NCBI GenBank assembly: GCA_964601205.1
Contig: CAZRML010000033.1
Coordinates: forward strand, 1 to 7,231
Reading direction: 5' to 3'
DNA length: 7,231 nucleotides
DNA from: JAQVEM01 sp964601205
GTDB taxonomy: Bacteria > Actinomycetota > Humimicrobiia > Humimicrobiales > Humimicrobiaceae
This document shows positions 1-4,716 of the stretch, piece by piece. The notes beneath the pieces are model-generated. The model had not been told where the DNA came from, made no database searches, and saw only the letters and a program-made list of their open reading frames with translations. Within the stretch, counting starts at the first letter, position 1. The number at the start of each line of letters is the position of its first letter. The position numbers and the translations under genes are program-made.

Positions 1-165
1 ATCACCATCATGCAGCAGACCGGCCATTGCCCATTCTTCTTCGTTCCCGTGTAGCTTTTTTGCCAGTGCCCCCATCATTGCTTCTGTTGCCAGCATATGG
101 TTAATAATATTTTTATTTTTAATCTGCTGGTTTAAAAAGTTTAAAGCCTGTTTTCTGTTAATCAT
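1..165 (-). CDS. HD-domain hydrolase family protein, N-terminal 55 residues only (cut by window edge)
   Basis: The gene reads leftward and runs off the window after 55 codons. The visible protein starts MINRKQALNF and carries a histidine at residue 23 (NHMLATEAM) and the metal-binding pair H52-D53 in LLHDGD. This is the layout of the small stand-alone HD phosphohydrolases, often annotated as HDIG-domain or HD superfamily proteins, in which an N-terminal helix with NHxxA precedes GLLHD. Members bind divalent metals and are thought to hydrolyse nucleotides or other phosphoesters in the cytoplasm; the substrate cannot be read here. The ATG at 165 is supported by AGAGGGG about 8 nt upstream. The residue after HD is glycine, where many relatives have isoleucine or leucine (HDID/HDLD), a small variation. 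The gene diverges from the degV-like remnant. Family assignment is fairly sure; specific function is unknown. Confidence 0.75.
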   Translation of the reverse strand, partial: MINRKQALNFLNQQIKNKNIINHMLATEAMMGALAKKLHGNEEEWAMAGLLHDGD

Positions 166-214
166 TTTATTTACCCCTCTTTTTATTTGGATTATTTAAT
201 TATTGTCACTGTTC

Positions 215-239
215 TTTATCCCTGATAGCTCAGGATAAA
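215..239. repeat. Inverted repeat (stem of about 10 bp, 4-nt loop) in the leader of the HD-domain gene
   Basis: The left arm TTTATCCCTGA and the right arm TCAGGATAAA are complementary apart from one bulged C, and enclose the loop TAGC. The dyad lies just downstream of the candidate -10 box at 244-239, about 50 bp before the HD gene start. It could be an operator at the transcription start or a hairpin in the mRNA leader. No T-run follows on the minus strand, so it is not an intrinsic terminator for that direction. Confidence 0.5.
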
Positions 240-267
240 TTTTATCACTAAAATGTAATTAAGTTAA
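239..267 (-). promoter_or_regulatory. Candidate sigma-70 promoter for the HD-domain gene
   Basis: Reading leftward, TTAACT (267 to 262) and TAAAAT (244 to 239) are separated by exactly 17 bp. The -10 box matches the consensus at 5 of 6 positions and the -35 box at 4 of 6. Transcription would begin near 232, within the inverted repeat at 215-239. The region is AT-rich, so chance matches are likely. Confidence 0.35.
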
Positions 268-693
268 AGGAATCTGCCGGACAATATCAGTTTATACGGG
301 ACCATTGATACTTTAAAATATTTGCGGAGGAGCGGGAGGGTGCCCGCTGTCGCCAGTATTGTTTCCGGGATTTTAAAAATAAAGCCACTTCTGGGAATAA
401 AAAATGGAATAGTGGAAATGATAGGGATAGCTGTTACAATGTACGGTTCAATATTGGAGATAACCCGCAGGGCTATAGGGACTTCAGGAAAGAGCAGCGG
501 GTAATAGTTGCGGTAATCCACACTCTTTCCTTAAAAGGGCCAAAAAATAATGAGAAAAGTTAAGCATTCTTTAAAATGTGCGGAGACCATGATTGCAGAA
601 TGCACCCCGGTTATCGGGGGCCATGCCGGCCCGGGGTTAACAAGTATCATCGTAAGCAGGCTAAATCAGGAAATAGTAGACCCGTATGTATAA
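268..693 (+). pseudogene. degV-like (DegV family fatty-acid-binding protein) pseudogene, C-terminal remnant with two frame changes
   Basis: Three stretches together match the C-terminal half of DegV family proteins in the right order. From 268 to about 480, one frame reads LYGTIDTLKYLRRSGRVP followed by GILKIKPLLGIKNGIVE, the family's DTLeyLrkgGRi...LLniKPil.ikdG segment. The reading then continues in a different frame, where 504-521 gives IVAVIH, the family's conserved vaVvH strand. After another frame change, 541 to 693 returns to the first frame with ECTPVIGGHAGPG, the family's signature gPViGtHtGPG near the C-terminus. In the first frame a stop occurs at 502-504, and another stop (265-267) lies just before the homologous part. 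Full-length DegV proteins are about 280 residues and bind a fatty acid; here the N-terminal domain is missing, so no product is expected. Two frameshifts, one stop and N-terminal loss make decay much more likely than sequencing error alone. Confidence 0.8.
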
Positions 694-717
694 GGTTTTT
701 ATGTAATTTTTTGTATT

Positions 718-1290
718 TTATTCTGAAGGTTCCTGGTCTTTTTCTCCAAAAACAATTGCCGAGAAAATAAAAATCTCAACACCTTTTTCTTTATAACAAT
801 TTTTGCCAAGGCCGGCTTTATAACAGGTCTGCTCCAAAAATTGAATTCTGTCCCAATTATAATCAGTGGCTACCTGGGGCAGGAGCAGGCCCTGGTAAAA
901 CCCCTTTTTTATAAGCAGGCCATGCTTTCCTGCAACTATTTGTTCGGGATTATTTATTTTTTCTAACGGGGAAAGAACAGAAATTTCAATTTCGGTCTTT
1001 TTTAGCTCGGCGGGGGTGAGAGGATAGAACCTGGGGTCCTTTAGAGCGGCTTCTATGGCCATGTTCCTTACTGTTTCCCACAGGGGGGCATCGGCGCTAA
1101 TGCTACCTATGCAACCTCTTAAGTTGCCTTTAATTTGAAGAGTAACAAAAGCACCGCACCTGGTATTTAACACTGCATCACTTATATTATACCCGGGAGT
1201 TTTTTTGCCGTTAACTGCACGGGTAATAGTTTCACGGGCTATTTCTAAGAGTGTTTTTTTATGTCCGGGAGAAAGTTCTATATTTACCAT
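718..1290 (-). CDS. amrA: AMMECR1 domain protein (AmmeMemoRadiSam system protein A)
   Basis: This 190-residue protein is a single AMMECR1 domain of normal length. Hallmarks are GAFVTL (46-51), the nearly invariant LRGCIG (57-62), DPRF (85-88), GLLLPQVA (134-141) and FLEQTCYKAGL (151-161). Bacterial and archaeal members are often encoded beside a Memo-family protein and a radical SAM enzyme, the AmmeMemoRadiSam trio. The reaction is not established, and the conserved cysteine in LRGCIG is the suspected working residue. It lies 16 bp after the Memo gene and is the last gene of the operon. The ATG at 1290 is the first possible start because an in-frame stop lies two codons upstream. The bases before it are pure A/T with no Shine-Dalgarno, so translation probably depends on coupling with the upstream gene or on the unstructured leader. 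Family assignment is very sure; biochemical role is unknown. Confidence 0.92.
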   Translation of the reverse strand: MVNIELSPGHKKTLLEIARETITRAVNGKKTPGYNISDAVLNTRCGAFVTLQIKGNLRGCIGSISADAPLWETVRNMAIEAALKDPRFYPLTPAELKKTEIEISVLSPLEKINNPEQIVAGKHGLLIKKGFYQGLLLPQVATDYNWDRIQFLEQTCYKAGLGKNCYKEKGVEIFIFSAIVFGEKDQEPSE

Positions 1291-1306
1291 ATTTTATTAT
1301 TTTTAA

Positions 1307-2137
1307 TTATTTTTTATAAAAGACAGCCGAAAGATATCCCACTACAGCACTTTTATCACCTGTGACATCTCCGGAATTTTTATATTCAAGAACTTTAGAG
1401 CTGTTTGCCCCCATAATTTTTGAAGCAATCATTGCAGAAATTACAGGGCCCCCGCCGCACATTTCTATATTACCGTTTAATAAATCTGCTGTCATGCTTT
1501 TGATATCAAAGCGCCTTACAAGTTCTTTAACTTTACTGTCAAGAGAAACTGCGGTTTCATAAGGGTGATAATGTGACAGGTCTGTACTGGCTATAACCAA
1601 AATATCTTCATCTTTAAAAAGATTTCCTATTATATTCCCAAGTTCTTCAATATTCTGTCTGTTTTGCTGCCCCATTACTATGGGAACTATTTTTATATCA
1701 TCAAGTAAAGCCTGCAGGAATGGAAGCTGGACTTCAATGCTGTGCTCGTTTAAGTGGCCGGATTGAGATAGTTTTATGAGGGCGCTTTTACCCGCAAGCA
1801 ATTCTGCTCTGTTCTTATCAACGCTGGCAATTCCAAGTGGCGTGGAATATGCGTCTCCATTAAATATGGAGATATAATTGAAATACTCTGAATGAGAGGG
1901 TGCTATGATAAATATACTGTCAAATTTTTTGCCGGAAATATTCTTATATGAATGAGCTGTAACCTGCCCCGAGTAAATATATCCTGCGTGGGGGCAGATA
2001 ATTGACTTAATGTTACTTATTTTTGCAGGTTCCACATTTTCTAAAAAATTATTTATTTGTTTTCGCAGTGCATCTGGCCCCGCCGGATAAAAACTGCCCG
2101 CAGCTACGTTTTCTCTTATGTTTTTATATGCTGTCAT
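1307..2137 (-). CDS. amrB: Memo family protein (AmmeMemoRadiSam system protein B)
   Basis: This 276-residue protein matches the Memo family, which has the fold of class III extradiol dioxygenases, at full length. The start region NVAAGSFYPAG is typical. Residues equivalent to the metal-site ligands of human MEMO1 are visible: H50 in CPHAGYIYSG, H82 in APSHSEYF, and C227 in MCGGGP. Other conserved stretches are HLNEHSIEVQLPFLQ (128-142) and STDLSHYHPYE (184-194). All ligands are present, so the site is probably intact. The substrate is unknown. Human MEMO1 is described as a metal-binding redox protein, but transfer of that role is inference. The ATG at 2137 follows AAGGG with 6 nt spacing. The gene sits 20 bp after the DUF2905 gene and 16 bp before the AMMECR1 gene, so the three are almost certainly co-transcribed. 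Confidence 0.93.
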   Translation of the reverse strand: MTAYKNIRENVAAGSFYPAGPDALRKQINNFLENVEPAKISNIKSIICPHAGYIYSGQVTAHSYKNISGKKFDSIFIIAPSHSEYFNYISIFNGDAYSTPLGIASVDKNRAELLAGKSALIKLSQSGHLNEHSIEVQLPFLQALLDDIKIVPIVMGQQNRQNIEELGNIIGNLFKDEDILVIASTDLSHYHPYETAVSLDSKVKELVRRFDIKSMTADLLNGNIEMCGGGPVISAMIASKIMGANSSKVLEYKNSGDVTGDKSAVVGYLSAVFYKK

Positions 2138-2157
2138 TTTTAGCCCTTAATAAATTT

Positions 2158-2391
2158 TTATTTCCTGATAATTAACCAGAAGATTAAATTTAATATAACA
2201 GTAATAATAATACTTATGATTATCCACGAAGTTACGGGAAAATAAAAAGTAAAATTTTCTCTTTCTATTCTGATATCTCCGGGCAACCTGCTAAGAAAGG
2301 GGACTTTAGAAAAAAGCATCATTAGTCCCCCGAAAACAGCAATTCCTATGCCTATAAAAATTAGTGTTTTTCCTAAAGCGCCAAAATTCAT
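2158..2391 (-). CDS. DUF2905 small membrane protein
   Basis: This 77-residue protein has two hydrophobic segments (about 7-27 and 55-75) flanking a polar loop with LPGDIRIER (36-44) and FYFP (49-52). That arrangement and the loop sequence are the signature of DUF2905, a small inner-membrane protein family of unknown function. Length is normal for the family. I prefer the ATG at 2391 because family members begin shortly before the glycine-lysine that leads into the first membrane helix. A TTG codon at 2400 in the same frame would add three residues, and neither start has a strong Shine-Dalgarno (a weak GAG precedes the ATG). It is the first gene of the minus-strand operon with the Memo and AMMECR1 genes, 20 bp upstream of the Memo gene. 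DUF2905 genes in other bacteria are often near ruvB or queA, so this neighbourhood is less usual. A link to Memo function is not shown. Confidence 0.85.
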   Translation of the reverse strand: MNFGALGKTLIFIGIGIAVFGGLMMLFSKVPFLSRLPGDIRIERENFTFYFPVTSWIIISIIITVILNLIFWLIIRK

Positions 2392-2427
2392 TATACTCAA
2401 TAATAAGTTCAGTAATTGTATTTTTTT

Positions 2428-2456
2428 ATTATATTAAATTTATTTTTTTTTAAAAA
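2428..2456 (-). promoter_or_regulatory. Candidate promoter of the DUF2905-Memo-AMMECR1 operon
   Basis: Reading leftward, a perfect TATAAT lies at 2433 to 2428, about 37 bp before the preferred DUF2905 start. The hexamer 17 bp further upstream is TTTTTA (2456 to 2451), a poor -35 box. Position and the -10 match are good, but the region is nearly all A/T, so confidence is limited. Confidence 0.35.
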
Positions 2457-2458
2457 GG

Positions 2459-2494
2459 GGTATGTTTTTATACCATTAAAAACCCTTTAAAGGG
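2459..2494. repeat. Two adjacent dyads (possible minus-strand terminator or operator pair)
   Basis: GGTAT-GTTTTT-ATACC (2459-2474) can form a 5-bp hairpin, and a perfect 12-bp palindrome CCCTTTAAAGGG lies at 2483-2494. On the minus strand the palindrome is followed by TTTTTA, and the GGTAT hairpin is followed by CCCTTTTTA. Both therefore look like weak intrinsic terminators that would shield the DUF2905 operon from upstream transcription. They could equally be protein-binding sites upstream of that operon. No gene reading into them on the minus strand is visible. Confidence 0.35.
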
Positions 2495-2499
2495 CGGCT

Positions 2500-2653
2500 G
2501 GAAGTTGGAGCCGGGGCTTTCTTTTAAGAAACTCAAGCATTCTATAAATTTTAGCTGGAATATTAAATATCAGTTGTGTTAATTAGCATAGTTCCTGTAT
2601 CATCTATATATATCATACGGCAGGTTATTGGGATTTTAAATATATAATATTAA
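2500..2653. other. Gene-free stretch ahead of the amidotransferase remnant
   Basis: This stretch is AT-rich with stops in all plus frames. I see no recognisable protein similarity, RNA gene or strong hairpin. The missing N-terminal part of the amidotransferase-like gene would be expected here, and no trace of it is readable. A TATAAT at 2643-2648 has no convincing -35 partner. Confidence 0.4.
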
Positions 2654-2851
2654 AAAGTAAAATTTATTATTTTATTTAAAGAGGAGAGTAAGATTTCACA
2701 AAAAAATCCGTTTATAATTGTAGGGGAAGCCGGAAAGGGAAAGTCTATGGCTTTTGCTTCTGGCCCGGCGCCACACCGGGGTGTGGACTTTTTTGCCTGG
2801 AAAGACTACGGGATGTTCTGGTATAATGCCATAAATTGGCTTTCGGAGTAA
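2654..2851 (+). pseudogene. C-terminal remnant of a glutamine amidotransferase-like (GATase1_like, PF07090/DUF1355) gene
   Basis: One open frame between stops at 2651 and 2849 reads PFIIVGEAGKGKSMAFASG, then PAPHRGVDFFAWKDYG, then MFWYNAINWLSE and a stop. This is the C-terminal pattern of the GATase1_like family: DPlivvGeyGkGR..aftSd.aPHWg...f..W.gYg.fW.nlv.WL. The family's PHWG is PHRG here, a change one base could cause (TGG to CGG). Full proteins are several times longer (roughly 200 residues or more), so only about the last quarter remains. No ATG opens the frame ahead of the conserved part. However, GAGGAG (2681-2686) stands 6 nt before an in-frame ATT (2693), giving a 52-codon reading. 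That could be a ruined ATG start, a rare ATT start, or coincidence. I favour a 5'-truncated pseudogene because similarity may reach slightly upstream of 2693. The family's own function is poorly defined. Confidence 0.65.
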
Positions 2852-2876
2852 ATAAAAAAACAAAAGGGATTTTTTA

Positions 2877-2917
2877 TCAAGATTATGCATGTTATATTAT
2901 TATGATATTAATCTTGA
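2877..2917. repeat. Perfect 9-bp inverted repeat upstream of the sugar kinase gene
   Basis: TCAAGATTA (2877-2885) and TAATCTTGA (2909-2917) are perfect inverted copies with 23 bp between them, so the half-sites are 32 bp apart, about three helical turns. The interval contains several TATAAT-like hexamers. The position 45-85 bp before the kinase start suits a dimeric or looping regulator. It could also form a hairpin if transcription begins further upstream. Confidence 0.45.
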
Positions 2918-2961
2918 ATTTTTGTTGAAGTGTAAAGATTTTTATTATAGCGAGGTGTTAG

Positions 2962-3906
2962 ATGAAATATATTCTTGGAGTTGATGGGGGAGGCTCAAAA
3001 ACTGAAGTAATTATAGCGGATTTAGACGTTAAGCAGATTTCCAGGGTTGTTTCTGGAGCAAGTAGCTATAAGAGTGTAGGGAAAGAAAAGGCAATAGATA
3101 ATTTAAATAAGGGGATTTTTGAAGCAATAGGTAACTTAAATAATGCCGGAGATGTTTATTTTGTAAGTTCGTGCTTCGGATTTGCGGGTAATGATGCCGG
3201 GGAGGATTCAAAAGTATATGAAAAAATTGTATTTAATAATGAGCTTAGCGGTTACCTCAATCCTGAAAAAACTTTTATATTGAATGATACCAGAATAGGG
3301 ATTGAGGCAGGGAGTGACAGTAAAAATAAAATAATAATCATCGCCGGGACAGGGTCCAATTGCTTCGGGATTAATGAAGATGGTAGGGAAGCCAGGGCAA
3401 GTGGCTGGGATTATATTCTTTCAGATGAAGGCAGTGGATATGGAGTGGGCCTTGAATCATTGAGAGCTGTTATGAGGGCTTATGATGGCAGGGGCAGAAG
3501 CACTCTTCTTACCGGTGTCATACTGGAAGAATTAAATCTGGATAAGATACCGGACCTGACCGGGTGGGCGTACAGTGGCCCATTTTCAAAAGATAAAATT
3601 AGCAGTCTGTCAAAAATGGTGTGTGAAACCGCAGGAATGGGTGATAAAGTAAGTATGGATATATTGAGGGAGGCAGCAGTAGAAGCGGCCATTTCGGTAA
3701 TTACTGTAGCGAAAAAGCTCGGGCTTGAGGAAAAAAGCTTTGACCTTGTCCTTGTAGGCGGATTATTTAAATGTGAAAAGTATTTTAAAAATTTTTTAAT
3801 AAATAAATTAAAAAAGAAATTTCCGAAAATTAATTTTATGCCGTTGGTGGCTGCCCCTGTTGAAGGGGCTATAAAGATAGCTGCTGAAAAATTGAGAACT
3901 TTGTAA
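2962..3906 (+). CDS. BadF/BadG/BcrA/BcrD-type ATPase, N-acetylglucosamine kinase-like
   Basis: This 314-residue protein has the full ASKHA (actin/sugar kinase/Hsp70) motif set. The PHOSPHATE-1 loop DGGGSKT is at 8-14, ND at 108-109 is in the catalytic strand region, and the PHOSPHATE-2 loop AGTGSN is at 128-133. The GWDYILSDEGSGYGVG stretch (148-163) is the substrate-pocket region of NagK-like kinases, the adenosine motif VGGLF is at 265-269, and APVEGA at 298-303 closes the fold. Such proteins phosphorylate amino sugars such as N-acetylglucosamine with ATP in the cytoplasm, for cell-wall or chitin recycling. I see no paired cysteines typical of the iron-sulfur activators of 2-hydroxyacyl-CoA dehydratases, and no dehydratase gene nearby, so the sugar kinase reading is favoured. 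The ATG is preceded by GAGGTG at 4 nt. It appears to be a single-gene unit between the amidotransferase remnant and the tRNA cluster. The exact substrate is not determined. Confidence 0.85.
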   Translation: MKYILGVDGGGSKTEVIIADLDVKQISRVVSGASSYKSVGKEKAIDNLNKGIFEAIGNLNNAGDVYFVSSCFGFAGNDAGEDSKVYEKIVFNNELSGYLNPEKTFILNDTRIGIEAGSDSKNKIIIIAGTGSNCFGINEDGREARASGWDYILSDEGSGYGVGLESLRAVMRAYDGRGRSTLLTGVILEELNLDKIPDLTGWAYSGPFSKDKISSLSKMVCETAGMGDKVSMDILREAAVEAAISVITVAKKLGLEEKSFDLVLVGGLFKCEKYFKNFLINKLKKKFPKINFMPLVAAPVEGAIKIAAEKLRTL

Positions 3907-3938
3907 AGATAGATTAAGATGCTCTGCCTGTTGAGTTT

Positions 3939-3954
3939 AAGCTTCTTGAAGCTT
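3939..3954. repeat. Palindrome between the kinase gene and the tRNA promoter
   Basis: AAGCTT-CTTG-AAGCTT is a 16-bp sequence with 6-bp arms (7 bp if the loop is reduced to TT). It begins 33 bp after the kinase stop codon and its right arm overlaps the first two bases of the TTGACA box of the tRNA promoter. No T-run follows, so it is not a classical intrinsic terminator. It may be a weak transcript end for the kinase or a regulator site. Confidence 0.4.
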
Positions 3955-3981
3955 GACATTATCGGGGTGTATGATGATAAT
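3953..3981 (+). promoter_or_regulatory. Promoter of the tRNA-Thr/Tyr/Thr cluster
   Basis: A perfect TTGACA (3953-3958) is followed after exactly 17 bp by GATAAT (3976-3981), 5 of 6 to consensus. Transcription would start near 3988, about 10 nt before the first tRNA. The discriminator region contains GGCG, a GC-rich element seen in many stable-RNA promoters and associated with growth-rate or stringent control. That last point is inference. Confidence 0.8.
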
Positions 3982-3998
3982 TATTAGGCGATAAATTT

Positions 3999-4074
3999 GC
4001 CGGTGTAGCTCAATTGGTAGAGCAGCTGATTTGTAATCAGCAGGTTGTCCGTTCAAGTCGGATCGCCGGCTCCA
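3999..4074 (+). tRNA. tRNA-Thr (anticodon TGT)
   Basis: This 76-nt gene folds into a full cloverleaf. The acceptor arm is GCCGGTG with CGCCGGC (one T-G pair), the D arm is GCTC/GAGC, and the anticodon stem is GCTGA/TCAGC around TTTGTAA (anticodon TGT at 4032-4034). The T arm is GTCCG/CGGAT around TTCAAGT. Discriminator T and an encoded CCA close it. It is the first tRNA of the cluster, just downstream of a strong promoter. Confidence 0.95.
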
Positions 4075-4078
4075 TGAA

Positions 4079-4164
4079 GGAGGGGTGCCCGAGTGGTTAA
4101 AGGGAGCAGACTGTAAATCTGCCGGCGAATGCCTACAGAGGTTCAAATCCTCTCCCCTCCACCA
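4079..4164 (+). tRNA. tRNA-Tyr (anticodon GTA)
   Basis: This 86-nt class II tRNA has acceptor arm GGAGGGG/CCCCTCC, anticodon stem GCAGA/TCTGC around CTGTAAA (anticodon GTA) and a long variable arm, as expected for bacterial tRNA-Tyr. The T arm is AGAGG/CCTCT around TTCAAAT, with discriminator A and an encoded CCA. It begins 4 nt after tRNA-Thr(TGT), so the two are co-transcribed. Confidence 0.95.
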
Positions 4165-4308
4165 TAAAATCTATCTGGATGCTGTATGGATTTCTTAATT
4201 GTAAAAGATACTGGAACTGGTTAATTTATATAAGAAGGCTCAAATATAATTTGTAAAATTCGAGTATATGAATTTTATGGGTAAGCGCACAATCAGGCCA
4301 CAGTTTTT
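4165..4308. other. 144-bp spacer inside the tRNA cluster
   Basis: No coding sequence or tRNA is visible. In many bacteria a tRNA-Gly sits between tRNA-Tyr and the second tRNA-Thr; I find no tRNA-Gly or recognisable remnant here. A TATAAT at 4245-4250 could provide an internal promoter for the second tRNA-Thr but lacks a clear -35 box. Confidence 0.4.
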
Positions 4309-4384
4309 GCCCGTGTAGCTCAGGTGGTAGAGCATTTCCTCGGTAAGGAAAAGGTCATCGGTTCAAGTCCGATCGCGGGCTCCA
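4309..4384 (+). tRNA. tRNA-Thr (anticodon GGT)
   Basis: This 76-nt cloverleaf has acceptor arm GCCCGTG/CGCGGGC, D arm GCTC/GAGC, anticodon stem TTTCC/GGAAA around TCGGTAA (anticodon GGT), T arm ATCGG/CCGAT around TTCAAGT, discriminator T and an encoded CCA. With the TGT isoacceptor upstream, this gives two threonine tRNAs in one cluster, as in the Thr-Tyr-Gly-Thr-tuf arrangement known from other bacteria. Confidence 0.95.
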
Positions 4385-4639
4385 CTATACTCGGGGCATA
4401 TATGTTTTGAAAACTTTCATGGGTAATAAGAAGCTATATAGTTTTATTAAGAAATATTTTCTTTATCCATAAGCCGCAGGGAATCCTTTTTGGAAGCCTT
4501 CTGCCCGTTATGAGCAATCCATTAAAATTATAATTATAGTGCATATTGAATTGAAGATAATAATTGTAAAAGGATATTGTTATATAAATATGTATATATA
4601 TTCTTAGACTATTATAATAATTTAATATATTAATAATGT
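4385..4639. other. Intergenic stretch between tRNA-Thr(GGT) and the HD-GYP gene promoter
   Basis: No gene is visible. The stretch is strongly AT-rich except for a short GC-richer patch at about 4471-4510, which can form an imperfect hairpin (GCAGG...CCTtCTGC with an inner TCC/GGA pairing around a T-run). It lacks the conserved core of the common cyclic-di-GMP riboswitch and I cannot assign it to an RNA family. No clear intrinsic terminator for the tRNA operon is visible. Confidence 0.4.
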
Positions 4640-4668
4640 TTTACAAAAATATTTTATAATTGTATAAT
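4640..4668 (+). promoter_or_regulatory. Promoter of the PAS-PAS-HD-GYP gene
   Basis: TTTACA (4640-4645, 5 of 6 to consensus) and a perfect TATAAT (4663-4668) are separated by exactly 17 bp. Transcription would start near 4675, giving a leader of about 40 nt that contains the Shine-Dalgarno AGAAGG. This indicates the gene is expressed independently of the upstream tRNAs. Confidence 0.7.
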
Positions 4669-4716
4669 AATAAAACAAATGTGTTTTAAGCTTAAGACTT
4701 ACAGAAGGTGTTAAGA

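Noticed and set aside
200..235. Possible DegV N-terminus (an I-I-V-T then D-S-S reading) upstream of the degV remnant
   Set aside because: It needs a skipped dozen bases and a frame change, and the same bases are better explained by the inverted repeat at 215-239.
264..521. 85-residue minus-strand reading opposite the degV remnant
   Set aside because: It is antisense to segments with clear DegV similarity and has no Shine-Dalgarno or recognisable family.
2696..2890. 64-residue minus-strand reading in the kinase upstream region
   Set aside because: It lies opposite the amidotransferase-like remnant, whose plus-strand frame shows real family motifs.
3480..3959. 159-residue minus-strand reading across the kinase gene
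   Set aside because: The kinase frame carries all ASKHA motifs. The antisense product is serine- and leucine-rich with no domain and no ribosome site.
3937..4146. Minus-strand reading of 69 residues
   Set aside because: It covers two well-folded tRNA genes and the tRNA promoter; this is a typical spurious call over tRNAs.
4385..4700. Cyclic-di-GMP riboswitch before the HD-GYP gene
   Set aside because: The conserved core of the known GEMM riboswitches is absent and the predicted leader is only about 40 nt.
4708..4716. GTG start for the HD-GYP protein
   Set aside because: The GTG overlaps the AGAAGG ribosome site that serves the ATG at 4717.
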